From Pontibacillus chungwhensis (GTDB taxonomy: Bacteria; Bacillota; Bacilli; Bacillales; BH030062), in NCBI RefSeq assembly GCF_030166655.1, contig NZ_CP126446.1, forward strand, positions 558,001 through 622,000: a stretch of DNA of 64,000 bases, in the 5' to 3' direction. Of this stretch, positions 25,817 through 34,487 are shown piece after piece; position 1 is the stretch's first letter; the number at the start of each line of letters is the position of its first letter. Below the pieces are notes generated by a model. It saw nothing but the letters and a program-made list of their open reading frames with translations, made no database searches and was not told the origin of the DNA. A program made the position numbers and the translations under genes.

Positions 25817-27607
25817 ATGGAGACTAATGATGGGAAGACAGAGAGTAGAGAATCGTTAATAAAAGTGGAGCAATTACAAAATGATCTGGAAACTTTGTTT
25901 TTTGAGTTAGAGAGGGAAACTGATTCGTTAGATGTACTGTGGAGTCTTTCGAATAAGAAGAAATCTATTTTGGATATGTTGAGGTCCGCGTCAAAAGAGC
26001 AAAAATTATCGTTGCAACAAATTAGTGAACTAGAAACTACACTTGAATCGCTTCATCAACAGTTAAAAAAGTCAGAGCAAGCTTCTGCTTATTCGAATGA
26101 TATCTGGAATGATCTTCTTAATATGAAGAAAGAATTGAGGAACACAGAAAATAAGATCTATGCAGTCCACACTTCTCAGAATAAAATAGAAGGTCTATTA
26201 GAATCACTGAAAAGTAGCCAAGTCAATAAAGAAGAAATAAAAGCAATATCGGATAGTTTGTTGCAGGTGAATTTACGGGTGAATACGATTGAGGATTGGA
26301 TGAATACCAATGCAGAAAATATGATTAGTAGTCTCAAAGATATAATTGTATATGAAGAAAAGAATAGTAAGAAAGCTGAAGAACTACAGAAATCTTCAAC
26401 AGACTTAAATCAAAAAATAGAAGAGTTGGAGTTTGTTGATCCTGAGGAAATGAATCATCAAATCCAAGAATTAAAGAACAATATAATGGAAGCAGATGAT
26501 AAACAAGAAAAACGTACTCAAGAGATAAGGGGGATCATACAAGAGTTTATTTCTAAAATCGACTTGCCTTCACTTATTTTTAAAAGCGATCTGCAAGAAT
26601 TACAAAACCAATATCTACAAGAGATTGATAAATTACAACAGCAGCGTGTCGAGTCTGAATTAAAACATAAATCTTCTTTGAAAGAATGGGTAAAGGAAAT
26701 AAAGAACGAAATGAGTATAGAGTTTAAGGGTTATATAAAAAATCTTGAATCCCAAATTACCTCATTAGAATTTGTTACGAAGGAAGACTTGTATTCTCAT
26801 AATCCTCAATCCTTACAAGACCTAAGGAATGAAATCAATGATCTAAAAGATACACAAGCCAAAAGTGTCGGTGGAAATCAAGAAGTTGTGGCCAAGGTGA
26901 ATGATATTGTAATGCAAGTAGAGGACTTACATTCGAAGGTGAATACACTAGACATTGATCGTAGTAATGTAGAGATTCTCAAAAAGCTCATTCATGATGT
27001 AAATGAGTTTGAAGAAAAGATCGTAAAAGTTGTTTCAGGTATTAAGGATGAGGCGAAGGAAGTAGAATCTCCTATAGTAGAAGTTGAAGCGGAAGAAGAA
27101 ACAAGGCAGAAAGATGTAGTGGAAGATAAACAGCAAGAAAAGCCTAAAGAAGCGAATCGTTCTAATTCGGTCGTATCAGCAGATAGTTGGTTTTATCACT
27201 CTGCTAAGAATGCAAAGGAAACTCAACAGTTAAAAAATCCTTATTCACAACCCAAAACAACGCGCCCCTCTTCAAATAGGTCTCCTAAAAGTCCGACCAG
27301 CCGCCAGGTGAGAAATGCTTATCCGAATAAACCAACTAGTTACCCATCCTATCAGAAACCGACTAAACCTGAGCCACCTAGTCCCAATCAGAAGCAGTCT
27401 TTGCAACGCGATGCTGTTCAACAACCCGTAAAGCCGTCAGAACAGAATGAGGTGAAACCGCCCGTTAAAGAAGCTCAGGCTGAGTCAAAGATTAAACCAT
27501 CAGATCAAGTAGCTAAACAAGAAGAGAGTAAAGGCGGTCATAGTGAAAACCAAGGGGGAAGCGGTTCTTCCTTTCTTAATAATGTGAAAAAGTTTTTTAC
27601 AGAATAA
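25817..27607 (+). CDS. Long coiled-coil protein with Pro/Gln/Lys-rich tail
   Basis: 596 residues of unknown function. Residues about 10-420 are almost continuous heptad-like coiled coil (LIKVEQLQNDLETLFFELER onward). An acidic stretch (about 420-450) is followed by a disordered tail (450-580) rich in Pro, Ser, Gln, Asn and Lys, and a final amphipathic helix SSFLNNVKKFFTE. No signal peptide or membrane span. ATG follows AGGGTGG. Divergent from the spore-surface-like paralogues, so a structural role at the spore surface is possible but unproven. Confidence 0.8.
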   Translation: METNDGKTESRESLIKVEQLQNDLETLFFELERETDSLDVLWSLSNKKKSILDMLRSASKEQKLSLQQISELETTLESLHQQLKKSEQASAYSNDIWNDLLNMKKELRNTENKIYAVHTSQNKIEGLLESLKSSQVNKEEIKAISDSLLQVNLRVNTIEDWMNTNAENMISSLKDIIVYEEKNSKKAEELQKSSTDLNQKIEELEFVDPEEMNHQIQELKNNIMEADDKQEKRTQEIRGIIQEFISKIDLPSLIFKSDLQELQNQYLQEIDKLQQQRVESELKHKSSLKEWVKEIKNEMSIEFKGYIKNLESQITSLEFVTKEDLYSHNPQSLQDLRNEINDLKDTQAKSVGGNQEVVAKVNDIVMQVEDLHSKVNTLDIDRSNVEILKKLIHDVNEFEEKIVKVVSGIKDEAKEVESPIVEVEAEEETRQKDVVEDKQQEKPKEANRSNSVVSADSWFYHSAKNAKETQQLKNPYSQPKTTRPSSNRSPKSPTSRQVRNAYPNKPTSYPSYQKPTKPEPPSPNQKQSLQRDAVQQPVKPSEQNEVKPPVKEAQAESKIKPSDQVAKQEESKGGHSENQGGSGSSFLNNVKKFFTE

Positions 27608-27615
27608 TATGATAG

Positions 27616-27650
27616 AAGAGCCAGCCTTCCAGGGAGGCTGGCTCTTATTA
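27616..27650 (+). terminator. Hairpin terminator
   Basis: A 12-bp stem AAGAGCCAGCCT / AGGCTGGCTCTT lies nine bases after the stop; the T-run is poor. Confidence 0.65.
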
Positions 27651-27685
27651 AAACGAGCATTTTTTGTACTTACAAAGGGGAATTC

Positions 27686-27715
27686 TTGTATGAATTAGTA
27701 AAAAAGTCTTAAAAT
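27686..27715 (+). promoter_or_regulatory. Candidate promoter of the glycocin locus
   Basis: TTGTAT and TAAAAT are separated by 18 bases, about 80 bases before the precursor start; the surrounding region is very AT-rich. No regulator site is recognised. Confidence 0.5.
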
Positions 27716-27795
27716 ATGCGGATATTTTTGAAAATTTAGTCGTTTTATGTAAGAATAAAATTTGTAGCAAAAACAACCAAGAAGGAGGATTCATA

Positions 27796-28014
27796 ATGGC
27801 AAACAAAAAGAACAATTTTGTAGAAATTGATGTAGCTGAGTTAGAAGAAACTTCTGGTGGTTACAACGCTCGCCAAGCTGGTGGAACTTCTTCAGGAAGT
27901 GGAGATCTTGCTCTTTGTGGTGCGTATTCTTGGGGGATGGCAGGCCAGCTCGCTAGTAGGGGTTGTGGAAGCAAGCAAGTATATGCAGAGCAGATGTACA
28001 AATATTGTAGATAA
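27796..28014 (+). CDS. Glycocin (sublancin-like) precursor peptide
   Basis: 72-residue RiPP precursor. The leader (1-22) fits the double-glycine pattern cut by C39 peptidases: Ile11 at -12, Glu15 at -8, Leu16 at -7 and Gly21-Gly22 at -2/-1. The 50-residue core has three cysteines: Cys41, Cys57 and Cys71. Aligned with sublancin, Cys41 matches Cys7, Cys57 in RGCGS matches the S-glucosylated Cys22, and Cys71 in YKYCR matches Cys36 of RQFCR; the spacing 57-to-71 equals 22-to-36. The inner disulfide pair (Cys14/Cys29) is missing, replaced near Met48 and by Ala64. Start ATG follows AGAAGGAGG. The following gene encodes both exporter and glycosyltransferase. The product should be a secreted, S-glycosylated antibacterial peptide. 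Confidence 0.88.
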   Translation: MANKKNNFVEIDVAELEETSGGYNARQAGGTSSGSGDLALCGAYSWGMAGQLASRGCGSKQVYAEQMYKYCR

Positions 28015-28026
28015 TTATTAATTATG

Positions 28027-28056
28027 AAGAGGAATTCTGTCAGGAATTCCTCTTTT
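28027..28056 (+). terminator. Intercistronic hairpin between precursor and exporter
   Basis: A perfect 11-bp stem AAGAGGAATTC / GAATTCCTCTT is followed by TTATTT. Partial termination here would give more precursor mRNA than exporter mRNA, a common layout in bacteriocin operons. Confidence 0.75.
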
Positions 28057-28081
28057 ATTTGTAGAGAGGTATTTATTCACT

Positions 28082-31000
28082 ATGAAATACAATTCGTATC
28101 ATATTAAGCAACAAACAGAGAATGATTGTGGAATTGCAGTAGTTTCAAGTGTGCTCACTTACTACGGCACCCACCATAATTACAGTTATATTCGGGACTT
28201 ACACTTTACAGATGGTGAATATACACTACGAGATATAAAGCTACTTTTAGAGCGTTTTGGTTATGATGGGAAAGCAGTTAAGCACGTAGGGGAGGACATA
28301 AAATCTTCACTTGAAGAACTTTCAACTCCATTCATTGCTCACGTTCAGAACAAAGAAAGAAGGCATTATGTTGTTGTTTATGAAGTGGAAGAAAACGGTG
28401 TGGTCATTAGTGATCCTTCAGAGAAGAGGCCTAACAAGCTCAATTTTAATGAGTTTGATGAAATCATAACCGGAGTTTTTATCGAGGTCCACCCTATAGC
28501 TGCCAATGAGGCTGAGGTTCAAGAAGAAAGGTTGCGTTCAGGGTACAGCATGAAATCCTTTTTCTTAGAACTTTTAAAGAATAACAGAAGAGCTTTGGTC
28601 ACAGTAATTGTTTTTTCAATTGCCTTTTTATTGTTAACCGTTTTAAATTCAATGTTTTTTAAGTTGACCATTGATTATATTATACCTAACCGTAATATCA
28701 GAACACTTCATCTATTGTTAATAGGTTTTGTTGCTGTGAATGTTCTTTTTACGTTATTTGGTTTTGCCAGATCACAAATCATTGTAAGGCTATCAAACCA
28801 TATGGATTTACACATTGCGGATGATTACTTCAAACATATGATGCATGTAGGTTTGGATTTTCATGATAAACGAAACAGTGGTGAGTTAATATCCCGTTAT
28901 GAAGATTCCTTGCAAATCAGGGAGATTTTGAACAAGTCGGTTATAGGAAATGTATTAGACGTCACGATTGCGGTAGCAGCAAGTTCTATCTTGTTGTTTA
29001 CTAATGTGCAGATTTTTGGTCTTACGATGGGAGCTTGTATTGCATTTCTACTAATCACCGCCTTATATTTCAACGTAATTGCAAGAAGGGCTAAGAAATA
29101 TTTAGAAGCAAAGGCAGAAGTGAATAGCTTTCTAGTCCAGTTCCTAGGGAAAATGAACTCTATTCTTTCCTTTAATAAGACAAGCTATGTTCATGAAGGA
29201 ATTGTATCTAAGATCAAGAGTGAACAGCGTGCTCTTTACAAACTAAGAACCACAGAGAATCAAAGTGGGGCTTTAAAGACGTTGTTAATGAATGTCTTCT
29301 TCTTAGTGATCGTTTGGTATGGTACTCTTCAAATTATAAATGGTTCTCTTAGTCTGGGGGATCTTGTCCTATACGTAACTTTATTAAATTTCATTATAGC
29401 TTCCGTTAATAATTTGATTAATACACAAGTGGAACTCCAAGAAGCACTTGTAACGATTAACCGATTTAAAGATTACCTGGGATACCCTGTGCAACCTGAA
29501 GGGGATAAAGATGTGGAGGATATCCTATCAGTAGAGGCACATGAACTTAAATATGGCTACAATTTAAAAGAAACGCTTATAGAGTGTGATTCATTTGAAA
29601 TTGAACGTGGTGAGCGCATTTATCTTCATGGAAAGAGCGGTTCAGGTAAATCCACATTTACTAAACTACTGGCTAATTTATTAACACCAACTGAGGGCGT
29701 CATCTTTGTTAATGGGGAAGATATACGTACGTATACCAACTCCTCTCTTAGAAGAGCCGTTACGTATGTGAGCAATGAGCCACTTATTTTAGATGGTACA
29801 ATCTATGAAAATGTAAGCATGGGGGATACGGTTGACCCTGATGAAGTCATTCGGGCATTAGAGATTGTGCAGTTAAACGCCCATATTCAAAAACTCCCGC
29901 AAGGCATTGAAACAACCATATACGAAGAGGGAGGCAATCTGTCTTCTGGTCAGAAGCAGCGCTTAAACTTAGCTAGGGCTCTCGTTCAGGGCCATCAATT
30001 GCTCATTATGGATGAAGCATTAAGTCATGTAGATGAGGATACAGTTCATACTATTTTAGCTGAGATTAGCAACTCCCAGTCTATGATGATCTACATCTCG
30101 CACCGGAATTTAAGTAAAGAATATTTCCACAAGACTTATCGTTTTGATACTAAAGAAGAGGGAAGTTTAACCCATGTGCTTACTTTAGATGAATTAGGTG
30201 AACAAAATCGTACTAGTTCTACTTCATTTAGGAGGGAAGGAATGGAATCTCATCAACCCCTAACCCCGTTATTAGAAAAGTATAGTCAGACTGATTTCGG
30301 TGAAGATCTAAGGCTTATATTGGATATAGATAAATTAGAGAAAGAGTTACCTCAGGATACAGCCTTTAATGAAGATACATTTATTAAAGATTATGAGAAG
30401 GTCATCACCCCGAGTACAGCCTGTTGTATCATGACCTATAATGAGGAGAAAACGATTAGGCGCGTGCTACAGTCAATTTCGTCTTACTTTGATTCTGTTA
30501 TCGTTTTAGATTCCTATTCCACTGATCGCACAACAACCATTATTGAAGAAGAGTTTCCTGACACAGAGCTCATTTCGTTAGAGTGGGAAAATGATTTCTC
30601 TTATCATCGTAACCGCCTAATTGAATATGCTCATACAGATTGGGTTTACTTTATTGATGCAGACAACTATATTCCTAATCATGAAAACGTAGCAAAACTC
30701 GGTCGTATTGCTAAAGTCATTACTTATCTGGGACTAGAAGAATCTGTAGCCCTTAGTCCTCTTATTCAAGAACATAATGGACGTGTTACATTTGATAACA
30801 GAAGATTCTTCTCAAACAGAAGTGGGATTCGATTTGAAGGAACAGTTCACGAAGAGCCTGTCCTTCCTGGTGGAGGAGAAACGATAGGGATTCATATGGA
30901 TTTTGAAGTTGCTCATGATGGGTACGAACCGACAAAGGTGGAAGAGAAACAGAAGGTTAGTCGAAATATTAACTTAATGAAACAAATGATGGAATCGGGA

Positions 31001-31465
31001 AAGGTGAAACCGAAATGGTATTATTTCTATGCGAGGGATCTCTACCATGCAGACCCTGTTCATAAAGCGGATGAAGCTCTTCGTTATTTAGAAGTAGGGC
31101 GTACTCAAGCGGATTCCACGAACACTTCATCTTATTTACTGGATAACTTAATGTTAAAAACTGAGATATGTATACAGCATCGAAGATTGGAGGAAGCAAG
31201 AGAAGCGGTAAGTGAATTAGAAGATAAGTTCCCCGATTTGGCAGATACCCATTACATGAGGGCGCTCATTATGCTGAATGAACTTCAGGGTAAGGTGGGG
31301 AGCTTCTTGGCTTCATCTCGGGATGATCTTACTGAAAATCCTAATGCTTATAGTGTGATTCAGCCTAATTTTCAACACATTGATGAACTGTATACACATA
31401 TTGCTGAGAGCTTGAACTTATCAGACTTGGCAACGCGTTTTAAAGAAAATCAACGAGTAAAATAG
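28082..31465 (+). CDS. Fusion of SunT-like C39-peptidase ABC exporter and SunS-like S-glycosyltransferase
   Basis: 1127 residues. Domain order: C39 peptidase (about 1-130; Cys16 in NDCGIA, His95, Asp111) that removes double-glycine leaders; six-helix ABC exporter membrane domain (about 155-460); ATPase (Walker A GKSGSGKST with Lys523, signature LSSGQKQ at 620, Walker B IMDEAL at 642-647); linker (about 700-770); GT2 glycosyltransferase (about 775-1000) with VLDSYSTD, NDFSYHRN, IDADN (Asp859/Asp861) and FEGTVHEEP, all near-identical to SunS of sublancin; and a helical TPR-like tail. In known glycocin clusters SunT and SunS are separate proteins. An in-frame ATG at 30242, behind AGGAGG, would give a free 407-residue transferase. 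The fusion would couple glycosylation, leader cleavage and export at the membrane. Confidence 0.9.
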   Translation: MKYNSYHIKQQTENDCGIAVVSSVLTYYGTHHNYSYIRDLHFTDGEYTLRDIKLLLERFGYDGKAVKHVGEDIKSSLEELSTPFIAHVQNKERRHYVVVYEVEENGVVISDPSEKRPNKLNFNEFDEIITGVFIEVHPIAANEAEVQEERLRSGYSMKSFFLELLKNNRRALVTVIVFSIAFLLLTVLNSMFFKLTIDYIIPNRNIRTLHLLLIGFVAVNVLFTLFGFARSQIIVRLSNHMDLHIADDYFKHMMHVGLDFHDKRNSGELISRYEDSLQIREILNKSVIGNVLDVTIAVAASSILLFTNVQIFGLTMGACIAFLLITALYFNVIARRAKKYLEAKAEVNSFLVQFLGKMNSILSFNKTSYVHEGIVSKIKSEQRALYKLRTTENQSGALKTLLMNVFFLVIVWYGTLQIINGSLSLGDLVLYVTLLNFIIASVNNLINTQVELQEALVTINRFKDYLGYPVQPEGDKDVEDILSVEAHELKYGYNLKETLIECDSFEIERGERIYLHGKSGSGKSTFTKLLANLLTPTEGVIFVNGEDIRTYTNSSLRRAVTYVSNEPLILDGTIYENVSMGDTVDPDEVIRALEIVQLNAHIQKLPQGIETTIYEEGGNLSSGQKQRLNLARALVQGHQLLIMDEALSHVDEDTVHTILAEISNSQSMMIYISHRNLSKEYFHKTYRFDTKEEGSLTHVLTLDELGEQNRTSSTSFRREGMESHQPLTPLLEKYSQTDFGEDLRLILDIDKLEKELPQDTAFNEDTFIKDYEKVITPSTACCIMTYNEEKTIRRVLQSISSYFDSVIVLDSYSTDRTTTIIEEEFPDTELISLEWENDFSYHRNRLIEYAHTDWVYFIDADNYIPNHENVAKLGRIAKVITYLGLEESVALSPLIQEHNGRVTFDNRRFFSNRSGIRFEGTVHEEPVLPGGGETIGIHMDFEVAHDGYEPTKVEEKQKVSRNINLMKQMMESGKVKPKWYYFYARDLYHADPVHKADEALRYLEVGRTQADSTNTSSYLLDNLMLKTEICIQHRRLEEAREAVSELEDKFPDLADTHYMRALIMLNELQGKVGSFLASSRDDLTENPNAYSVIQPNFQHIDELYTHIAESLNLSDLATRFKENQRVK
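30230..30244 (+). promoter_or_regulatory. Internal Shine-Dalgarno and ATG within the exporter-glycosyltransferase fusion
   Basis: AGGAGG, a six-base spacer, then ATG at 30242 in frame with the large ORF, exactly at the junction between ATPase and glycosyltransferase (codon 721). It looks like the former start of a separate sunS-like gene and may still work. Confidence 0.65.
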
Positions 31466-31469
31466 TTAA

Positions 31470-31505
31470 AAAACTACCTGATACATCAATCAGGTAGTTT
31501 TTTAT
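31470..31505. terminator. Terminator after the glycocin operon
   Basis: Stem AACTACCTGAT / ATCAGGTAGTT followed by T6; it also separates the convergent EAL gene. Confidence 0.9.
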
Positions 31506-31519
31506 TTCTCCTAGTACTT

Positions 31520-33850
31520 TTATAAAGTATAATCCCTCATCCACTTCGTAATCTCTTTTACCGGTAATGGTCTCGAAATTAAAAATCCCTGAACCTGATG
31601 ACAGTCCATTTTCCTGAGTGCTTTTAATTGATCGATTTCTTCTATCCCCTCAGCCACAACGGACAGTTCAAGATTTTTGGCCAGGTTAATCATGGTTTGA
31701 GCTATAGCTGCATCCTTTTCATTGGAGCTTATGTTCTCCACAAATCTCCGATCAATCTTTAGTGATTGAATCGGGAAGTGTTGCAGATAACGAAGGGAGG
31801 AATAGCCAGAACCGAAGTCATCGATCGCGATGCAACAGCCGATGTCACGGATCGACTCCATTTGTTTCATAATGAGGTCTTGATTCTCCATAGCGAGACT
31901 TTCTGTAATTTCGATAATAAGGCCTTCGGGTGAAATTCCTGTTGTATCAATAGCCCTTTGTATAACGTCTGGAAGGTCCCCTTGCTGAAATTGGCGAGGG
32001 GAGATGTTAACGGATACAGTAAGGTTCTCATAGCCCATGTCGGTCCATTCTTTCAGTTGACGAGCGGCTTCCTCAATAACCCATTTTCCAATAGGAACGA
32101 TGTGCCCAGTGATCTCTGCAAGTGGAATGAAATCTCCTGGTGAGACAAGTCCGTGCTCGTGGTGATGCCAACGTATTAGGGCCTCAAGGCCGACAACTTT
32201 CTTCGTGAAAAGGTCAATCTGAGGCTGGTAGTAGAGTTGGAATTGTCCCTTCTCAAGACCTTGCATCAGATTCATTTCAAAGATTAAGCGTTCTTTAGAT
32301 TGATGTTCCATAGAGTCCTGGTAGACTTGTAGAACATTCCGTCCCATTTGTTTCGCTTCATTGGTTGCTCGGTGAGCGTTTTGAATCAATACACCTGAAT
32401 AATCACCATGAGCAGGGTAGAAGGAGATCCCTATGCTGCATGTTAAGAAGAGGCCTTGATCGTTCACTTTGAAAGCTTCATTAAACGCTTGTTTAAATGT
32501 ATGAATACGTCTGTAAAGTGAATGGTGATCCTCTGTGACACTCGTTAGAACGAGAAAACTGTCTCCATCAAGGCGGCCCAACTGTTCTCCTGATTCAAGC
32601 AATTGCCGTAAGCGTTTTGTAATGGCAAGAATAAGCTGATCCCCCACTTTATATCCAAGAGCTTCATTCACTTTCCAGAACTGATCTAAATCAATATAAA
32701 TAGCTGCAAACTGTTCGGTTTGTTCCTGAACGGTAGCAATCTTTTCTTCGATCAAGGCTTCCATTTGATTGCGGTTTGGCAGTTGGGTGAGAGGCTCTGT
32801 GTAAGCGAGTTTTCTCACTTCATCTTCTGCCTTTTTCCGTTCGATGTGCTCGAGCACGAAGGCGGTTAAGTCTGCAATTGAGCTTACGAAGGCTTCTTCT
32901 TCAAAATTCCATTGTCTTGGTTCCGTGTGCTCCACACACAGTACGCCAATCGATTTCCCGTTACAGAGGATAGGGGCATCAAGTAGTGCTTTGATGTTGT
33001 TTTTATAGAAATAAATATCTTGTAATTCGTTTACTCGGTCATCCTGCCTTGTATCCTCAATGGTGACCGTTCGCTCCTCCTCGATGGCTTCAAAATAGGT
33101 TGGATACTGTTGTTTTCGAAGAGGCTCTTCTTTAGAGTGAGACCTTGTGTCTTTTGAATACATCGTGATGTTTTCAAAATGTGGAGAGGGCCCTTCTTTC
33201 TTTTTTAACCAAATGCTCGTCCGACTGGCGCCAAGCGTGTGTGCGGTAGATTCACATAGCATTTGCATTGCAGGGACTAAGTCTACTGTGTTTAGCCGCT
33301 CATCCTTAGCCAGTCGCATAAATTCCGCTTGTTGACGGCGGATTTGATCTGTCCTGTATAAGACGCTTTCCTCTTGTACTTGTGAAGCGGGTTGTTTCTG
33401 AGCTAACATGACGCCAATCAAAGTGATAAGAGGGGTGATAAAGTGCTCATATTTAAACGCTCGGTTTGAGAACACGACAAGAGCACCTGTCAGCTGCAGG
33501 TCTTTATAATGTAAGGGTACGACAATATGATGGGTCGCAGGAAGGCTTTCAAATGGTGCAAGGATAGGTGAAGAAAGGGGACTCTTATGGATGTATTTCT
33601 TTGTGGCATTCACTTCATCCAACCACTGAGGGGATAGCAAAGGCAGAGGATATAAAGTGGTATCTAAAATAGCTTCGTATTCAGGGGATAACCGGCCATT
33701 TTGTTGGGTGTAAACAACAGCACCGTCACTTTGGAAAAAGTTGTTCATCTGTTCAAGGGCATAATAAATCGCATTAGGAACGCTTCGTTGATCCATTTCA
33801 CGATAAATATGTTGGAGTATTTCAAATAGTTCTGGTTCAGATCGTAGCAT
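31520..33850 (-). CDS. GAF-GAF-like/GGDEF/EAL cyclic-di-GMP phosphodiesterase
   Basis: 776 residues, soluble. Two sensory regions (a GAF-like domain about 10-165 and a clearer GAF about 175-335), then a GGDEF domain (about 345-505) whose active-site motif is degenerate (DGDSF at 428-432), then an intact EAL domain (about 515-770) with EALIRW from Glu556, DDFGSGYSSLRYL, LKIDRRF and VVAEGIE. It is therefore predicted to hydrolyse c-di-GMP, with the GGDEF perhaps binding GTP allosterically. No membrane segment. ATG follows GAAGGAGGAG. Monocistronic; convergent with the glycocin operon. Confidence 0.9.
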   Translation of the reverse strand: MLRSEPELFEILQHIYREMDQRSVPNAIYYALEQMNNFFQSDGAVVYTQQNGRLSPEYEAILDTTLYPLPLLSPQWLDEVNATKKYIHKSPLSSPILAPFESLPATHHIVVPLHYKDLQLTGALVVFSNRAFKYEHFITPLITLIGVMLAQKQPASQVQEESVLYRTDQIRRQQAEFMRLAKDERLNTVDLVPAMQMLCESTAHTLGASRTSIWLKKKEGPSPHFENITMYSKDTRSHSKEEPLRKQQYPTYFEAIEEERTVTIEDTRQDDRVNELQDIYFYKNNIKALLDAPILCNGKSIGVLCVEHTEPRQWNFEEEAFVSSIADLTAFVLEHIERKKAEDEVRKLAYTEPLTQLPNRNQMEALIEEKIATVQEQTEQFAAIYIDLDQFWKVNEALGYKVGDQLILAITKRLRQLLESGEQLGRLDGDSFLVLTSVTEDHHSLYRRIHTFKQAFNEAFKVNDQGLFLTCSIGISFYPAHGDYSGVLIQNAHRATNEAKQMGRNVLQVYQDSMEHQSKERLIFEMNLMQGLEKGQFQLYYQPQIDLFTKKVVGLEALIRWHHHEHGLVSPGDFIPLAEITGHIVPIGKWVIEEAARQLKEWTDMGYENLTVSVNISPRQFQQGDLPDVIQRAIDTTGISPEGLIIEITESLAMENQDLIMKQMESIRDIGCCIAIDDFGSGYSSLRYLQHFPIQSLKIDRRFVENISSNEKDAAIAQTMINLAKNLELSVVAEGIEEIDQLKALRKMDCHQVQGFLISRPLPVKEITKWMRDYTL

Positions 33851-33964
33851 AATCGGATGGCTCCTCCTTCAGACTTCAAGTTAACGGTATTATAACAAAA
33901 TAGAAAACCAAAAGGGAGCAATAACCACCCCGATAGCATATTGGATGTCTTTAGCAAGATAAAG

Positions 33965-34024
33965 CGTGCCAGACACCCTTTAATGCTGCGCAGAAACGCA
34001 GGGTGTCTGACACGCTTTAGTGTG
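33965..34024. repeat. Dispersed repeat family A, copy 2
   Basis: Carries GCCAGACACCCTTTAATGCTG and GGGTGTCTGACACGCTTTAG as an inverted pair, in the gap between the EAL gene and repeat B copy 1. Confidence 0.85.
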
Positions 34025-34030
34025 CTAATA

Positions 34031-34364
34031 CGTTGCTAAGCGGGCACTTGCGCTTTTGATGACATCCAGCTCCAGTGCCCAGCAACTAGTAGACTTCCCT
34101 CACCTCTGGTCGATAAGTCAACATCGATTCGCCATTGGCTCATCGTGTTTCCTTTATCTCGCGGCGGTTCAGTCCAGTCTATACGTTGCTAAGCGGCACT
34201 TTCGCTTTTGGTTACATCCAGCTCCAGTGCCCAGCAACTAGTAGACTTCCCTCACCTCTGGTCGATAAGTCAACATCAATTCGCCTGTGGCTCATCGTGT
34301 TTCCTTTATCTCGCGGCGGTTCAGTCCAGTCTATACGTTGCTAAGCGGGCACTTGCGCTTTTGA
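34031..34364 (+). repeat. Dispersed repeat family B, copy 1 (two tandem units of about 152 bases plus a partial third)
   Basis: Units begin at 34031 and 34184, with a partial one at 34336. Each has a hairpin whose arms are GTTGCT and AGCAAC plus GGGCACT and AGTGCCC, followed by a conserved stretch (CCTCACCTCTGGTCGATAAG). The family recurs at 40860 and 50466 with compensating arm changes. Non-coding; the whole 33851-34691 gap contains only repeats, a hairpin (34371-34396) and a DnaA-box cluster. Confidence 0.88.
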
Positions 34365-34370
34365 AATAAA

Positions 34371-34396
34371 AAAACGGCTACTTTTTAGGTAGCCGT
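34371..34396. terminator. Isolated hairpin
   Basis: ACGGCTAC / GTAGCCGT stem with a T-rich loop and an A-run 5', so it could terminate minus-strand transcription. No obvious gene uses it. Confidence 0.4.
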
Positions 34397-34487
34397 GCAG
34401 AATGATTGTTCCATTTTATATGTGCACGAAAAGGGGAGGAATCGGTGCATGTTTAAACGATTGTAATCGTTTGAATGGAACAATCTG

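Noticed and set aside
27862..27885. Second Gly-Gly (residues 29-30) in the glycocin precursor as the leader cleavage site
   Set aside because: The residues at -4, -7, -8 and -12 fit the double-glycine consensus only for Gly21-Gly22; upstream of the second Gly-Gly they are Gly/Tyr/Asn/Arg.
27796..31465. Lantibiotic or lasso peptide cluster
   Set aside because: No LanB/C/M, cyclase or B/C protein is present, and the core has few dehydratable residues paired with cysteine; the glycosyltransferase is SunS-like, so a glycocin fits.
34056..34344. Open frames encoding Ser/Leu-rich peptides across repeat B (also at 40802-41096 and 50341-50662)
   Set aside because: They coincide with the repeat units, lack ribosome sites and shift frame between copies; they are shadows of the repeat.
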